A DNA stretch of 35,075 nt from Mariprofundaceae bacterium (GCA_030950825.1 JAUZQT010000071.1:1-35075), one strand, 5' to 3'; shown: positions 1 to 10,715, counted from the first letter of the stretch. The notes: a model not told the origin generated them from the letters alone. Translations and numbers: made by a program.

Positions 1-262
1 TTATAAGGTATCCTGCTAACCCATGAAAACCGTCATTCCTGCTTCGACAAGCTCAGCAACCCAACTGTATTGGGAATCCATTATAAAACAGGCGTGTTTA
101 TCATGGATCCTCAATACAAGCACTTGAGGATGACGAAATAAATGCATATTTGAGTATGCTGCGGGATAAGTCATAGGTAAGTTGCGCTGCTACTGCTTAT
201 TTTTTAATTATTCAGGATAGGTCTATTTGACTAAGTCCTACAGGTTCCTAGCGTGCATCACT

Positions 263-1396
263 ATGGATAAATTAATGAATGATATGGATATGAACGATTT
301 AAGGGCTGCCATTGATGCAGTGGATGATGATATTCTGGCTTTGATCCATAAACGCGCAGCATTGGCCTCTGCTGTGGGTGAAAGAAAAACAGCCCAAGCC
401 ACTGCCCCCTTTTATGTACCCAGTCGCGAAGCAGGTATTATTCGACGTTTATTAAAGAGAAATGCCATCGCGGCCGCCAAATCTCATGCCTCCAAAATTC
501 CAGATGAGGCCATTCATGGTATTTATCGTGGCATCATTGGGGCTTGCTTGGCTTTAGAGCACCCAATGACTATTGCTTATCTAGGCCCTGAAGGCACTTT
601 TTCACACACTGCCGCGCAGCGACAATTTGGGGAAACATCAAGCTATTTACCTTGCCCAAATTTAGCACAAGTATTCGAAGAAGTGGAAGCTGGGCGTGCT
701 ACCTATGGCGTCGTTCCCATTGAAAATGCCTTTGAAGGCGCCGTCAATGATACCCATGATAAGTTTGCTGATTTTGATATGAATCTATTTATTTGTGCTG
801 AGATTCAACTCTCCATCCATCACCAGTTATTAAGTTCATGTACGCAACTATCTGACATCAAAACAGTTTATTCTCACCCTCAACCTCTAGGCCAATGTAA
901 AGCCTGGCTCGCCTCACATTTGCCACAGGCAAATCTATGCGAGGTCGCATCAACCGGTAAAGGGGCTGAAATTGTCCAACAAGAGCACGGCAACCCACAC
1001 AGTGCAGCAGTGGCTTCCATGGCTATGGCTGAAAGGCTGGCTCTGCCTGTGATTGCATCCAATATCGAAGACCATCATCATAACACCACACGTTTTTTCG
1101 TGATTGGACAGCATGATTCACCGCCATCAGGTGAAGATAAAACAGGGCTGGTTATTGCCGTAAAAGATACACCTGGTGCGCTGTATGGCTTGATTAAACC
1201 ATTTGCTGAGCGGAGCATGGACTTAACACGGATTGAATCGCGCCCATCCAAGAAAAAACTTTGGGAATATGTGTTTTTTGTCGATGCACAAGGCCACCGT
1301 GATGATGATGATATGCGTGCGGCAATAGCCGATATAGAAACGGCAGGTGCATCTGTGAAAATGCTTGGCTCTTACCCTGTATCAAGGGCGTTATAA
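263..1396 (+). CDS. pheA: Bifunctional chorismate mutase / prephenate dehydratase (P-protein)
   Basis: ORF 227..1396 begins with TTG; the ATG at 263 (MDKLMNDMDMNDLRAAIDAVDDD) is the more likely start. N-terminal chorismate mutase helix, then AYLGPEGTFSHTAA prephenate dehydratase motif and ACT-like ESRPSKKKLWEYVFFVD. Confidence 0.95.
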   Translation: MDKLMNDMDMNDLRAAIDAVDDDILALIHKRAALASAVGERKTAQATAPFYVPSREAGIIRRLLKRNAIAAAKSHASKIPDEAIHGIYRGIIGACLALEHPMTIAYLGPEGTFSHTAAQRQFGETSSYLPCPNLAQVFEEVEAGRATYGVVPIENAFEGAVNDTHDKFADFDMNLFICAEIQLSIHHQLLSSCTQLSDIKTVYSHPQPLGQCKAWLASHLPQANLCEVASTGKGAEIVQQEHGNPHSAAVASMAMAERLALPVIASNIEDHHHNTTRFFVIGQHDSPPSGEDKTGLVIAVKDTPGALYGLIKPFAERSMDLTRIESRPSKKKLWEYVFFVDAQGHRDDDDMRAAIADIETAGASVKMLGSYPVSRAL

Positions 1397-2500
1397 ATGG
1401 ACTGGATGCTGCAAGCGGTTGGTCAGACGCAAGGTCTTCACCCTTATATTCCAGGCAAACCCGTTGAACAGTTACTGCGCGAAAAAGGGCTGTCTCATGC
1501 CGTTAAATTGGCTTCCAACGAGAACCCTTATGGTGCAAGCCCGAAAGCCATCAAAGCGATGCAAACAACAGCCTCAGAAGTGCACCGCTACCCAGATGGC
1601 GACTGCACAAATTTGAAATCAGCCTTGGCAGATCATCATGCTGTTCAAGCATCACAAATTTTACTTGGTAATGGTTCGAATGAGGTTCTGGAATTGATTA
1701 TTCGCAGCTTTGCCGGCGTTGGTGATAACGTGGTATACAGCCAATGTGGTTTTATTGTTTATGCCTTGGCAACACAGGCAGCTGGAGCCACGCAGGTAGC
1801 GGTGCCCGATACAAAAGAATTAGGCCATGATTTGGATGCCATGGCTGCGGCGGTGAATGACAAAACCAAAGTGGTATGCATTGCCAACCCGAACAACCCA
1901 ACAGGAACCTTATTGCACAATGACCAACTACAGGCTTTTTTAGATAACCTACCCCATCATATCGTGGTGATTTTGGATGAGGCCTATCATGAGTTCGTTA
2001 CCGACATCAAAGCCGATAGCTTGAATGCCTTAAAACATCCAGGACTGGTGGTTAGCAGAACCTTCTCTAAAGCCTATGGTTTAGCAGGCTGCCGAGTTGG
2101 CTATGCGCTTGCAGATTCAGCGCTACTGAATGTGGTCAATCGTTTCCGTGAGCCGTTTAATGTCAATCACTTGGCGCAAGTCGCAGCACAGGCAGCCTTG
2201 GATGATCATGATTGGGTGATGGATAAGGTTGAAAGGGTGAAGTCTGAGCGTGCTCGTTTGGAAATAGCTTTTGAAGCATGGGGCATATTGGGTGGAAAAA
2301 GCTATGCCAACTTTGTACTACTAAAACATCCGATGGCTGGAAAAATACTTAATAAATTGGAAGATCAGGGTATTATTCCGCGCCCTCTAGCAGGCTATGG
2401 TTTAGCGAGTTATTTGCGTATATCTATCGGCACCATTGAAGAAAACTGCCTCTTATTAAAAAGTTTACATATCGCTTTAGAGCAGACATCAAATATATGA
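1397..2500 (+). CDS. hisC: Histidinol-phosphate aminotransferase
   Basis: PLP aminotransferase class I/II with SNENPYGASPKA, NPNNPTGT and RTFSKAYGLAGCRVGY motifs; located between pheA and tyrA. Confidence 0.93.
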   Translation: MDWMLQAVGQTQGLHPYIPGKPVEQLLREKGLSHAVKLASNENPYGASPKAIKAMQTTASEVHRYPDGDCTNLKSALADHHAVQASQILLGNGSNEVLELIIRSFAGVGDNVVYSQCGFIVYALATQAAGATQVAVPDTKELGHDLDAMAAAVNDKTKVVCIANPNNPTGTLLHNDQLQAFLDNLPHHIVVILDEAYHEFVTDIKADSLNALKHPGLVVSRTFSKAYGLAGCRVGYALADSALLNVVNRFREPFNVNHLAQVAAQAALDDHDWVMDKVERVKSERARLEIAFEAWGILGGKSYANFVLLKHPMAGKILNKLEDQGIIPRPLAGYGLASYLRISIGTIEENCLLLKSLHIALEQTSNI

Positions 2501-3381
2501 GCTTATCAATCAAGCATCTAGTCGTGATTGGTACTGGCCTCATTGGAGGCTCGGTAGCGCTGGCTTTGCGGCGTGCTGGTTGCGTCGAACGTATTACAGG
2601 TGTCGGACGCAATGCAAGAAACCTCAAGGAGGCTGTTTCTCTGGGTGTGATTGATGATTATGAACATGATATTGGCAAGGCCGTTGCGACTGCGGATATA
2701 GTATTACTCGCTGTGCCTGTGGCAGCGTGTAAGCAAGTATTTTCAGCCTTAGCCAAGTCGTTGCCGAGTGATGCTCTTATTACAGATGCTGGCAGCACCA
2801 AACAATCAGTCATGGCCTCAGCGCAGAAATATTTAACCGATGTTTCACATTTTGTTCCTGCGCACCCCATTGCAGGAACCGAGCATTCAGGCGCTGCGGC
2901 AGCTTTTGCTGAGCTGTTTGAAAAACGCATGTGTATTTTAACACCCAATGCACAAACGGATGCCGCTGCGCTGGCACGGGTGCGTAGTTTATGGGAAACA
3001 GTCGGCTCACAGGTGAAAATTATGTCTGCAATAGAGCATGATGATGTACTGGCTTCGGTTAGTCATTTACCACACTTGGCAGCATTTGCGATTGTCAATG
3101 CTGTAAGTAAAGACAATCATGCCTTCCGCTTTGCTGCTGGTGGGTTTCGAGATTTCACACGCATTGCCTCCTCATCACCCGAAATGTGGCGGGATATAGC
3201 ACTATGCAACAGCCCAGCCCTAATGAATAAAATTGATCATTTACAAGCCGAGTTGAACATTCTACGTGAGGCATTAAAGCATGCCGATGGTGCTGTTCTG
3301 CTGGAAAAATTTAAATCGGCAAAGCTGGCTCGTGATGGCTGGTTAAACGATATGAAACAAACAAATGGAGAAACATTATGA
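2497..3381 (+). CDS. tyrA: Prephenate dehydrogenase
   Basis: GTGLIGGSVALALRRAG Rossmann motif, HPIAGTEHSG motif; overlaps hisC by 4 nt. Confidence 0.93.
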   Translation: MSLSIKHLVVIGTGLIGGSVALALRRAGCVERITGVGRNARNLKEAVSLGVIDDYEHDIGKAVATADIVLLAVPVAACKQVFSALAKSLPSDALITDAGSTKQSVMASAQKYLTDVSHFVPAHPIAGTEHSGAAAAFAELFEKRMCILTPNAQTDAAALARVRSLWETVGSQVKIMSAIEHDDVLASVSHLPHLAAFAIVNAVSKDNHAFRFAAGGFRDFTRIASSSPEMWRDIALCNSPALMNKIDHLQAELNILREALKHADGAVLLEKFKSAKLARDGWLNDMKQTNGETL

Positions 3382-4709
3382 ATGTCGGTGGAACACTGGT
3401 TGCAGGGCCTGCAAAATCGGGATTAAGTGGTGTAGTGAGCATTCCTGGTGATAAGTCCATGTCTCACCGAGCGATCATGCTTGCAGCGCTGGCCGATGGT
3501 ACAACAGAAATCCATGGTTTTTTACCTGGCGAAGATTGCCTAGCAACAGCGACAATGTTTACCCAGATGGGTGTCACCATTGATTGGTTGAATGACGACA
3601 AAACTTCCCTGCGTGTGCATGGTGTTGGTCTGCATGGTTTAAAGAAACCTGAAACAACATTGGATGCAGGAAATTCAGGCACATGCGTTCGTTTGATGAT
3701 GGGAGTGCTGGCTGGGCAGGCATTTGAGAGCCATATAACAGGTGATGCTTCCTTACAAGCTCGACCCATGCAGCGTGTTGCTGACCCTATTCGTCAGATG
3801 GGAGCAAGCGTCACTGGAAATGATGATTTACTGCCACTAACAATTCAGGGAGGAAAACTCAAAGGTATTCAGCATATCTCAAAAATTGCCAGTGCCCAAG
3901 TAAAATCATGTGTCTTACTCGCAGCTTTGTTTGCCGAAAATGAAACAACGGTGTCTGAACCGCGCCCAACGCGTGATCATACAGAGCGTATGTTACCCTT
4001 GTTTGGTCAACCTGTCCGCGTGGATCGCAATGGCGTGATTCATTTGCTTCCAACAGGAAAACTGACTGCACCCAATGAGCCTGTTTACATTCCCGCCGAC
4101 CCATCATCAGCCACCTTTTTTGCTGTGGCTGCGTCACTGGTTAAGCACTCCGATATTACCCTACAGCGCATTGGCATGAACCCTTTACGCAACGGCTGGA
4201 AACGTATTTTATCCGATATGAATGGCGATATGTGTTTGCAGCATGAAGTCTTGGTCGGTCAAGAATCCGTGGCTGATATTCATGTGCTGTACCGAGATTT
4301 GCATGGCATTGCAGTGAATCCAGCCGATGTACCCGATGCTATTGATGAGTTTCCAGTTTTGTTTGCAGCAGCAAGCCTCAGTGATGGTGTATTTATACTA
4401 TCCGAAGCCGAAGAATTGCGCGTGAAAGAGTCTGATCGTATTGCTGTAATGGCAGCTGCTTTGCAGGCAGCTGGTGCAAATATTGAAGAGAAACCTGATG
4501 GCGTTAAAATCATAGGCGGAAAGTTGCACGGCGATTGTACCATAAACGCCTGTGGTGATCATCGGATTGCCATGGCAATGGCGGTAGCGGCGCAGTGTGC
4601 CGAGATAGAAATTCATATTGAGAATTCAGCCTCTATTGCAACATCATTCCCTGATTTTGTGCCACTGGCTCAATCATTGGGCATGAATATACACTGGGCT
4701 GATTGTTAA
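3378..4709 (+). CDS. aroA: 3-phosphoshikimate 1-carboxyvinyltransferase (EPSP synthase)
   Basis: GDKSMSHRAIMLAALADG, LDAGNSGTCVRLMMG, KESDRIAVMAAALQAAG motifs; ATGA overlap with tyrA. Confidence 0.96.
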   Translation: MNVGGTLVAGPAKSGLSGVVSIPGDKSMSHRAIMLAALADGTTEIHGFLPGEDCLATATMFTQMGVTIDWLNDDKTSLRVHGVGLHGLKKPETTLDAGNSGTCVRLMMGVLAGQAFESHITGDASLQARPMQRVADPIRQMGASVTGNDDLLPLTIQGGKLKGIQHISKIASAQVKSCVLLAALFAENETTVSEPRPTRDHTERMLPLFGQPVRVDRNGVIHLLPTGKLTAPNEPVYIPADPSSATFFAVAASLVKHSDITLQRIGMNPLRNGWKRILSDMNGDMCLQHEVLVGQESVADIHVLYRDLHGIAVNPADVPDAIDEFPVLFAAASLSDGVFILSEAEELRVKESDRIAVMAAALQAAGANIEEKPDGVKIIGGKLHGDCTINACGDHRIAMAMAVAAQCAEIEIHIENSASIATSFPDFVPLAQSLGMNIHWADC

Positions 4710-4711
4710 CG

Positions 4712-5410
4712 ATGTCGGGAACTCATTGGAAAACAACACCCAGTTTGCAAGTGGCGGTGGATGGGCCTTCTGGCTCAGGCAAAGGAACCGTCGCAATCGC
4801 CGTTGGTAAAGAGCTGGGGCTGCCTGTATTGGATACGGGTTTATTGTATCGTTTTGCAGGCTGGCAAATGGCACAAACAAATTCAGAATCATTCGATGAG
4901 CAGTCAGTTCTAAAGGTTTTGAAAAACACACTCCCACACATGCAATGGCGTGCCACAGGCGTCTTTTTTAAAAGCAAAGATTGCACTTCCCTGCTACGTG
5001 GTGAGGATGTCGGCGGCTTGGCATCACAGGTAGCACAATTCCCAAATATACGGACTATACTCCTTGATGTACAACGGGATATAGCATCACAAGGCTGTGT
5101 GATGGATGGTCGAGATATTGGCACAGTGGTATTACCCAATGCCCAAGCAAAGTTTTTTTTAACTGCCAGTCAACGCGAACGAGCCAGACGACGTTGGTCA
5201 CAACTGCATATCAAGGATAGAGAGCTATCCATTGAGCAAGTAGCTGGTGAGCTAAGAGAAAGGGATGAGCGAGACATGCAACGTGATTGTGCACCGCTTG
5301 AGCGTGCCAAAGACGCTATTCATATTGATTCCACTACCATGCGTGTGGACGAAGTTGTGGATCGCATGTTGGCAGTTCTGGAGAGACGGGATTTAATTCA
5401 ACCGACTTAG
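4712..5410 (+). CDS. cmk: Cytidylate kinase
   Basis: VAVDGPSGSGKGTVA P-loop, MDGRDIGTVVLPNAQAKFFLTAS; ORF call at 4703 uses TTG, ATG at 4712 is more likely. Confidence 0.93.
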   Translation: MSGTHWKTTPSLQVAVDGPSGSGKGTVAIAVGKELGLPVLDTGLLYRFAGWQMAQTNSESFDEQSVLKVLKNTLPHMQWRATGVFFKSKDCTSLLRGEDVGGLASQVAQFPNIRTILLDVQRDIASQGCVMDGRDIGTVVLPNAQAKFFLTASQRERARRRWSQLHIKDRELSIEQVAGELRERDERDMQRDCAPLERAKDAIHIDSTTMRVDEVVDRMLAVLERRDLIQPT

Positions 5411-5457
5411 AGTTTTGAGTATTTTGTAGATTTTATTAATAGGTGGAACCAAGAATC

Positions 5458-7152
5458 ATGGTAGAAGAACAAGCAAGCGACCAAAGCGCAATTCCAGAAG
5501 AAGACAATTTCAAAGCTATGTTTGAAGCATCATTAAAAGAGGAGCATAGCCTGAAAAAAGGCGAAAGTATTCGTGGCGTAGTGGTTGCTATCAGTGATGA
5601 GAATGTCATCATGGATATTGGAACCAAAAACGAAGGCATCATCCCTATTGCTGAGTTTACCTCATTGGCAGTCGCTATTCCTACTGTTGGTAGTGACATC
5701 GAAGCGATTGTTGTATCAGCAGGTGGTTCTGTACGCTTATCTGTTTTAGAAGAAAAACGCAGTGAATTGTGGGCAATGGTGGATACAGCAATTACTGAAG
5801 GAAAAACCGTGCGTGCCAAAATTATATCGGAAGTGAAGGGTGGGTTCCGGGTTGATTTGGGCGGTTTACAAGCCTTTATGCCACGCTCTGAAGTGGATAC
5901 CCATGCGGGCATGGGCGCTGATCAACTGCTGGATAACACCTATGATGTGAGCGTGTTGGAGGCAACACAGCAACCCTCCAATATTGTTGTATCACGCAAG
6001 CAACCCTTAGCGATTGTCGCGGAAGCAAAGCGTGCTGACTTTTTTGCCAGCGTCCACCTTGGCGACAAGATTACAGGGGAAGTAAAACGCTTGGCTGATT
6101 TTGGTGCCTTTGTCGATTTAGGTGGTATTGATGCCTTATTGCATGTCTCCGATATGGCATGGCGTCGTATTAATCACCCCTCAGAAATGCTATCCATTGG
6201 GCAATCAATCACTGCCGAAGTGGTAAAGCTAAACACTGAAACAGGGAAAATATCTATTTCAACAAAGAATTTACAACAAGACCCTTGGGAACATGTTACA
6301 GCCACCTATGATATGGACATGCGGCTAACTGGAACTGTGCGCAAACTATTGGATTTTGGTGCTGTCGTTGAATTGGAAGCTGGCGTAGAGGGTTTAATTC
6401 ACCGCTCTGAAATGAGCTGGACACGCCAAGACGTTAAGCCTACTGAAATATTGGCAGAAGGCGATGTTGTTGATGTCGCCGTATTGGAAGTAAATGCTGA
6501 TCAACGCCGTATTCGTTTAAGTCTGAAAGAAGTTGCTGAAAACCCATGGCAAGCGTGGATGACAGAGCACCCAGAAGGATCACGCGTAACTGGAAAAATT
6601 CGCAACATCACAGATTTTGGATTTTTTGTAGGTTTGGCTGATGGCCTTGATGGTTTGGTGCATATTGGCAATCTATCTTGGACTGAAGCTGGTGAGGAAG
6701 TCATACAATCTTACAGTAAAGGTCAGGATATTAAATGTGTTGTGTTGGGTGTAGATGTTGCCAAGCAACGTATTGGCCTTGGCATCAAGCAGCTGTCTGA
6801 TGATCCCTTTGAAGTTTTTATTTCGGGCGTAAAACGTGGCGCTTCAATCAAAGGGAAAGTTACTGAAATTGTTTCTGGCGCCGTGTGGGTTGAATTGGCT
6901 GAGGGTGTTCGTGCCCGTTTAGCATTGCGCGAAGTGCCAAAAGATCATGACACCTTAAAAGAAGGCGATGAAATTGAAGCCAAAGTCATTGATGTCAACC
7001 GCAGACGTCGGCAAGTTGATTTATCAATTCGCCAGTTTTTGAATGATGAAGAGCGCGAAGCTGTGCGCCAATATAGTCAGTCGCTTGTATCAAAAGAAGA
7101 GCCTTCGGCATTAGCACTGGAGTTGCAACGCAAATTGTTGGGTAAAGTTTAA
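5458..7152 (+). CDS. rpsA: 30S ribosomal protein S1
   Basis: Multiple S1 repeats (GEVKRLADFGAFVDLGGIDALLHVSDMAWRR, GKIRNITDFGFFVGLADGLDGLVHIGNLSW); located after cmk. ORF at 5443 begins GTG; ATG at 5458 preceded by AGGTGG. Confidence 0.96.
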   Translation: MVEEQASDQSAIPEEDNFKAMFEASLKEEHSLKKGESIRGVVVAISDENVIMDIGTKNEGIIPIAEFTSLAVAIPTVGSDIEAIVVSAGGSVRLSVLEEKRSELWAMVDTAITEGKTVRAKIISEVKGGFRVDLGGLQAFMPRSEVDTHAGMGADQLLDNTYDVSVLEATQQPSNIVVSRKQPLAIVAEAKRADFFASVHLGDKITGEVKRLADFGAFVDLGGIDALLHVSDMAWRRINHPSEMLSIGQSITAEVVKLNTETGKISISTKNLQQDPWEHVTATYDMDMRLTGTVRKLLDFGAVVELEAGVEGLIHRSEMSWTRQDVKPTEILAEGDVVDVAVLEVNADQRRIRLSLKEVAENPWQAWMTEHPEGSRVTGKIRNITDFGFFVGLADGLDGLVHIGNLSWTEAGEEVIQSYSKGQDIKCVVLGVDVAKQRIGLGIKQLSDDPFEVFISGVKRGASIKGKVTEIVSGAVWVELAEGVRARLALREVPKDHDTLKEGDEIEAKVIDVNRRRRQVDLSIRQFLNDEEREAVRQYSQSLVSKEEPSALALELQRKLLGKV

Positions 7153-7242
7153 CATGAAACAAATGAGCAGCTGAAGCTTTTTCAGCCTGTGATAAATGTT
7201 GCATATCATGGGGTAAAAAATTCATCTGCGTTAGGAGGAAAG

Positions 7243-7527
7243 ATGACGAAATCGGAATTGGTAGACGTTGTTGCGGAAGTGCATGATCAAATTACACGGC
7301 GTGAAGCAGAGGTTGTGGTCAACGAAGTCATTAATGCTATTGCTGGTGCTTTAAGTGCTGGGAAGCGTGTGGAGTTGCGTGGTTTCGGCAGCTTTACCAT
7401 TAAAAAGCGCGAGCCTCGAATTGGGCGCAACCCTAAAACGGGAGAAGCTGTAAAAGTTCCTGCCAAACGGGTTCCCTACTTTAAGCCTGGGAAGGCACTG
7501 CGTGAGCGGGTTGATGCCGCGAAATAA
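7243..7527 (+). CDS. ihfB: Integration host factor subunit beta
   Basis: MTKSELVDVVAEVHDQITRREAEVVVNEVINAI...RGFGSFTIKKREPRIGRNPKTGEAVKVPAKRVPYFKPGKALRERV; strong RBS TTAGGAGGAAAG before ATG 7243, making the 7189 ORF start unlikely. Confidence 0.94.
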   Translation: MTKSELVDVVAEVHDQITRREAEVVVNEVINAIAGALSAGKRVELRGFGSFTIKKREPRIGRNPKTGEAVKVPAKRVPYFKPGKALRERVDAAK

Positions 7528-7536
7528 CGCTGTATA

Positions 7537-7854
7537 ATGTCTGTTTTTCTTGCAAGTAGAAAACACTGGTTAAATATTGCTGTGATGGCTTTATTGCTCG
7601 CGTTTTTTATTATCTTTGCGTTATCAAATTTAAGCAAAGTAGAAGTACGTTTATTGGGCATGCATAGCCAAGCTATATGGCTTTCCATTCCCATTTTCAT
7701 TGCTTTTCTATTGGGTTTTTCAGGGGGGATGTTGTCGTTAAGTTTCTCACGCCGCAAACACAAGCTGGAAATTTCTAAATTGCGTGCAGAGAATAAATTA
7801 TTGCATCAGGAAGTAGAAAACCTACGTAATATACCCTTGCAGGATGATGTTTAA
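7537..7854 (+). CDS. lapA: Lipopolysaccharide assembly protein A-domain protein (DUF1049)
   Basis: Short protein with two TM helices and C-terminal coiled coil; position ihfB-lapA-lapB is the conserved order. Confidence 0.8.
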   Translation: MSVFLASRKHWLNIAVMALLLAFFIIFALSNLSKVEVRLLGMHSQAIWLSIPIFIAFLLGFSGGMLSLSFSRRKHKLEISKLRAENKLLHQEVENLRNIPLQDDV

Positions 7855-7932
7855 TATCCCTTATTACTGGAAGTCTTCAAAAACCGTCGCCAGCGGTAAA
7901 AAAAGCAATGCAAAACGCCGATGCTTTGGAAC

Positions 7933-7953
7933 GCAGTCTTTTTTTAAGACTGC
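7933..7953. other. Perfect 8-bp hairpin GCAGTCTT-TTTTT-AAGACTGC in the lapA-lapB gap
   Basis: Direct reading: gcagtctt (7933-7940) and aagactgc (7946-7953), 5-nt T loop, 21 nt upstream of the lapB start. Confidence 0.6.
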
Positions 7954-7974
7954 CTATTTTATAAATACCTTTAT

Positions 7975-9120
7975 ATGACAACACTATTACTTGTTTTATT
8001 GCTTGCAGCGCTGATTCTTGCTTGGGTATTATTTTGGCGGCAATGGCAACAAGATGACGCTGAACCAAGCATTGAACATGATGAGCGGGTAAGCCCACTG
8101 CTTCGTGGTATTAATTATTTATTGGTTGATAAACCAGATTTAGCACTGCAAGAAATGGTGCAAGTAGCCAAACTTCGTTCTGAGGCAGCTGATGTTTACA
8201 TGGCTTTGGGCGAAATGTTTCGCTCACATGGTGAGATTGGACGTGCTGTTCGCATCCATCAAAATATTTTAGCGCGCCCAGATGTTAGCTCTGAACTTTA
8301 TTTGCAAGCCCACTTCGCCTTGGCAAAAGACTTTCAAACGGGCGGGCTTCTGGATCGTGCCTTGCGTCATTATCAAAAAGTACTGGATGTGAAATCAGGG
8401 CATTTAAACGCACTGAAGGCATCTTTGCGTATTCGAGAGCAAAGCAGTGAATGGTTAAAGGCTGAAGCATTATTATCACGCATTGAACAATTACAGGGAG
8501 ATCAAAACGCCTTGCATCGCGCCTATTTATGGGGTGCATTGGCCGAAGATGCAATACAGAAAAAACAGTTCGATGTTGCCCAAGAATATGCTGAAAAATC
8601 ATTGGCATTGTCCGTCAACTGTGGGCATGCATACATATTATTGATGAGCTTGGCGCTCCAATCTGGCAAGTATGATAACGTTAAAAATATATTACTGGCG
8701 ATGCAACAGGATGCACCTATTTATGTGCACTTATTAATCCCACTACTGCTAAAAGAAGATATATTTTATGACACGATCATGGATTATTGGCATCGCCAGC
8801 AAGACCATGAGTTGGCGTTGGCATGGATGGAAGAAGTTGCCAAACAAGATAGAGATGAAGCAATAACCCTAAAGGAAAATCTATCCTTCATGCCATTAAG
8901 TTTACGGAATTCATTGCGCTTAGCTGCCATCGGCATGAATGATGATGCTGTATTTGTACTGCAAGCAAAACAGTGGAGGGCAAGCATGAAACATTATTGC
9001 TGCGCTCAGTGCGGGGTTCAAACAGTGGACATGCGCTGGCAGTGCCCACAATGCCATCAATGGGGAAGCATGTGCCCCATCTTAGAGGATGATGGGCTAA
9101 GCCGAATTATTCATAAATAG
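7975..9120 (+). CDS. lapB: Lipopolysaccharide assembly protein B (TPR protein with C-terminal rubredoxin-like metal-binding domain)
   Basis: N-terminal TM helix, RGINYLLVDKPDLALQ, TPR repeats, C-terminal CCAQCG...WQCPQCHQWGSM. Confidence 0.9.
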   Translation: MTTLLLVLLLAALILAWVLFWRQWQQDDAEPSIEHDERVSPLLRGINYLLVDKPDLALQEMVQVAKLRSEAADVYMALGEMFRSHGEIGRAVRIHQNILARPDVSSELYLQAHFALAKDFQTGGLLDRALRHYQKVLDVKSGHLNALKASLRIREQSSEWLKAEALLSRIEQLQGDQNALHRAYLWGALAEDAIQKKQFDVAQEYAEKSLALSVNCGHAYILLMSLALQSGKYDNVKNILLAMQQDAPIYVHLLIPLLLKEDIFYDTIMDYWHRQQDHELALAWMEEVAKQDRDEAITLKENLSFMPLSLRNSLRLAAIGMNDDAVFVLQAKQWRASMKHYCCAQCGVQTVDMRWQCPQCHQWGSMCPILEDDGLSRIIHK

Positions 9121-9228
9121 TGCAGACTAATATAAGGAAGCCTTATAAAAGTTCGGATGCAAGCTGAACAGCTACTAGGTATTTTTTAGCCTGAATAATT
9201 GCATTCGGATAAGGATAGGTAAGAAGGG

Positions 9229-9906
9229 ATGAAACAAAGATTGATGGTTGCCTTGGATGTAGCCAGCACAGAAGAAGCGCTGAACATACAAAGCCAGTTG
9301 GCCGAGCACGTTGCTTGGTTCAAGGTTGGCTTACGACTATTTGTGGCAGAAGGTGCTCCCTTAATAAAGAAATTGCTACAATCACATAAAGTATTTCTTG
9401 ATTTAAAATTCCATGACATTCCTAACACTGTAGCACAAGCCATTGAAAGCGCTGGCGCTCTGGGTGTACAAATGGTCAATGTCCATGCGGCTGGTGGCGC
9501 TGATATGCTCAAGCGATCAGTTGCCGCTGCATCAGCATTTCCCGATATGAAGCTGATTGCCGTGACCGTACTAACCAGCGATTGCATGCCCGCTGAACAG
9601 GCTAAAAAGCTAGCTGTTGAACGGGCTATACTGGCAAAAAAATCAGGCTTAGATGGCGTAGTTTGTAGTGTTCACGAGGTCGCAAGCATTAAAGCAGCTT
9701 GTGGCAATGGTTTTATAGCCGTTACCCCTGGTATTCGCTGGGGAGATCAGGATATTCAAGATCAAAAGCGCGTTGCCGACCCTACTTTTGCTATCCAACA
9801 AGGAGCCGACTATCTTGTTGTGGGTAGGCCTATTATTCAGGCTGCAATACCTGCAAATGCTGCCGATGAAGCTGTTACCATGATGCAAAGAGGCCTTCAA
9901 TGTTAA
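9229..9906 (+). CDS. pyrF: Orotidine 5'-phosphate decarboxylase
   Basis: [24 protein letters not shown] active site motif, [29 protein letters not shown]. Confidence 0.96.
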   Translation: MKQRLMVALDVASTEEALNIQSQLAEHVAWFKVGLRLFVAEGAPLIKKLLQSHKVFLDLKFHDIPNTVAQAIESAGALGVQMVNVHAAGGADMLKRSVAAASAFPDMKLIAVTVLTSDCMPAEQAKKLAVERAILAKKSGLDGVVCSVHEVASIKAACGNGFIAVTPGIRWGDQDIQDQKRVADPTFAIQQGADYLVVGRPIIQAAIPANAADEAVTMMQRGLQC

Positions 9907-10673
9907 GTAAACGTATTATCCCTTGTCTTGATATTGCCCATGGGCGTGTGGTCAAAGGCGTTCAGTTTGTTGATATTATTGATGCTGGCGACCCTGTTGA
10001 AGCAGCCATTAAATATGATGAGCAAGGAGCCGATGAGCTGACCTTTCTGGATATTCGCGCCAGCCATGAAAGCCGTGATACACTCTATCATATGGTAACT
10101 GAAGTCGCCGAACATGTTTTTATGCCACTTACTGTCGGTGGCGGTGTTAAAGCCCTTAAAGATATTGAAGGGCTGCTACATGCAGGTGCGGATAAAGTGT
10201 CTATCAACACTGCGGCAATTTTTAACCCAGAGTTGGTGAAAGAAGCAGCAGAGCGATTTGGTTCATCCACCATTGTTGTGGCTGTGGATGCGAAATCCGT
10301 TCAAAAAGAGGGCGAAGAAAACCATTGGGAATGTTTTACCCATGGTGGCCGCAAAGCTACAGGCATCAATACTGTGGAATGGGCCAAGAGAATGTCTGAC
10401 TACGGTGCGGGCGAAATTCTTTTAACCAGCATGGATGCCGATGGCACCAAAGAAGGTTACGATATTCCACTCATCCGTGCCGTCTCAGATGCAATCACAG
10501 CCAATGTGGTGGCATCGGGTGGTGTTGGCACACTCGAACATCTCGCCGAAGGGCTGCGTGATGGCAAAGCCGACGCTGTACTTGCTGCTTCGATTTTTCA
10601 TTTTGGCACATTCACCATCGCCGAAAGCAAAGCTTATTTGGCAGCACAAGGCATTCCTGTTCGCCAAGTTTAA
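9900..10673 (+). CDS. hisF: Imidazole glycerol phosphate synthase subunit HisF
   Basis: [60 protein letters not shown] motifs. Confidence 0.97.
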   Translation: MLSKRIIPCLDIAHGRVVKGVQFVDIIDAGDPVEAAIKYDEQGADELTFLDIRASHESRDTLYHMVTEVAEHVFMPLTVGGGVKALKDIEGLLHAGADKVSINTAAIFNPELVKEAAERFGSSTIVVAVDAKSVQKEGEENHWECFTHGGRKATGINTVEWAKRMSDYGAGEILLTSMDADGTKEGYDIPLIRAVSDAITANVVASGGVGTLEHLAEGLRDGKADAVLAASIFHFGTFTIAESKAYLAAQGIPVRQV

Positions 10674-10715
10674 ATCGCGCCCAAAAAAGGTGTGCTACAA
10701 AACAAAACTTCTACC

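Noticed and set aside
4723-5139. 138-aa minus-strand ORF inside cmk
   Set aside because: Shadow ORF antisense to a well-conserved gene; composition (Ser/Pro/Arg-rich) typical of antisense frames. The same applies to 5436..5912, 9186..9587, 8285..8608, 3464..3769 and similar ORFs.
7170-7186. Hairpin GCTGAA-GCTTT-TTCAGC after rpsA as a terminator
   Set aside because: Short stem with no T-tract following; more likely incidental or part of the ihfB leader.
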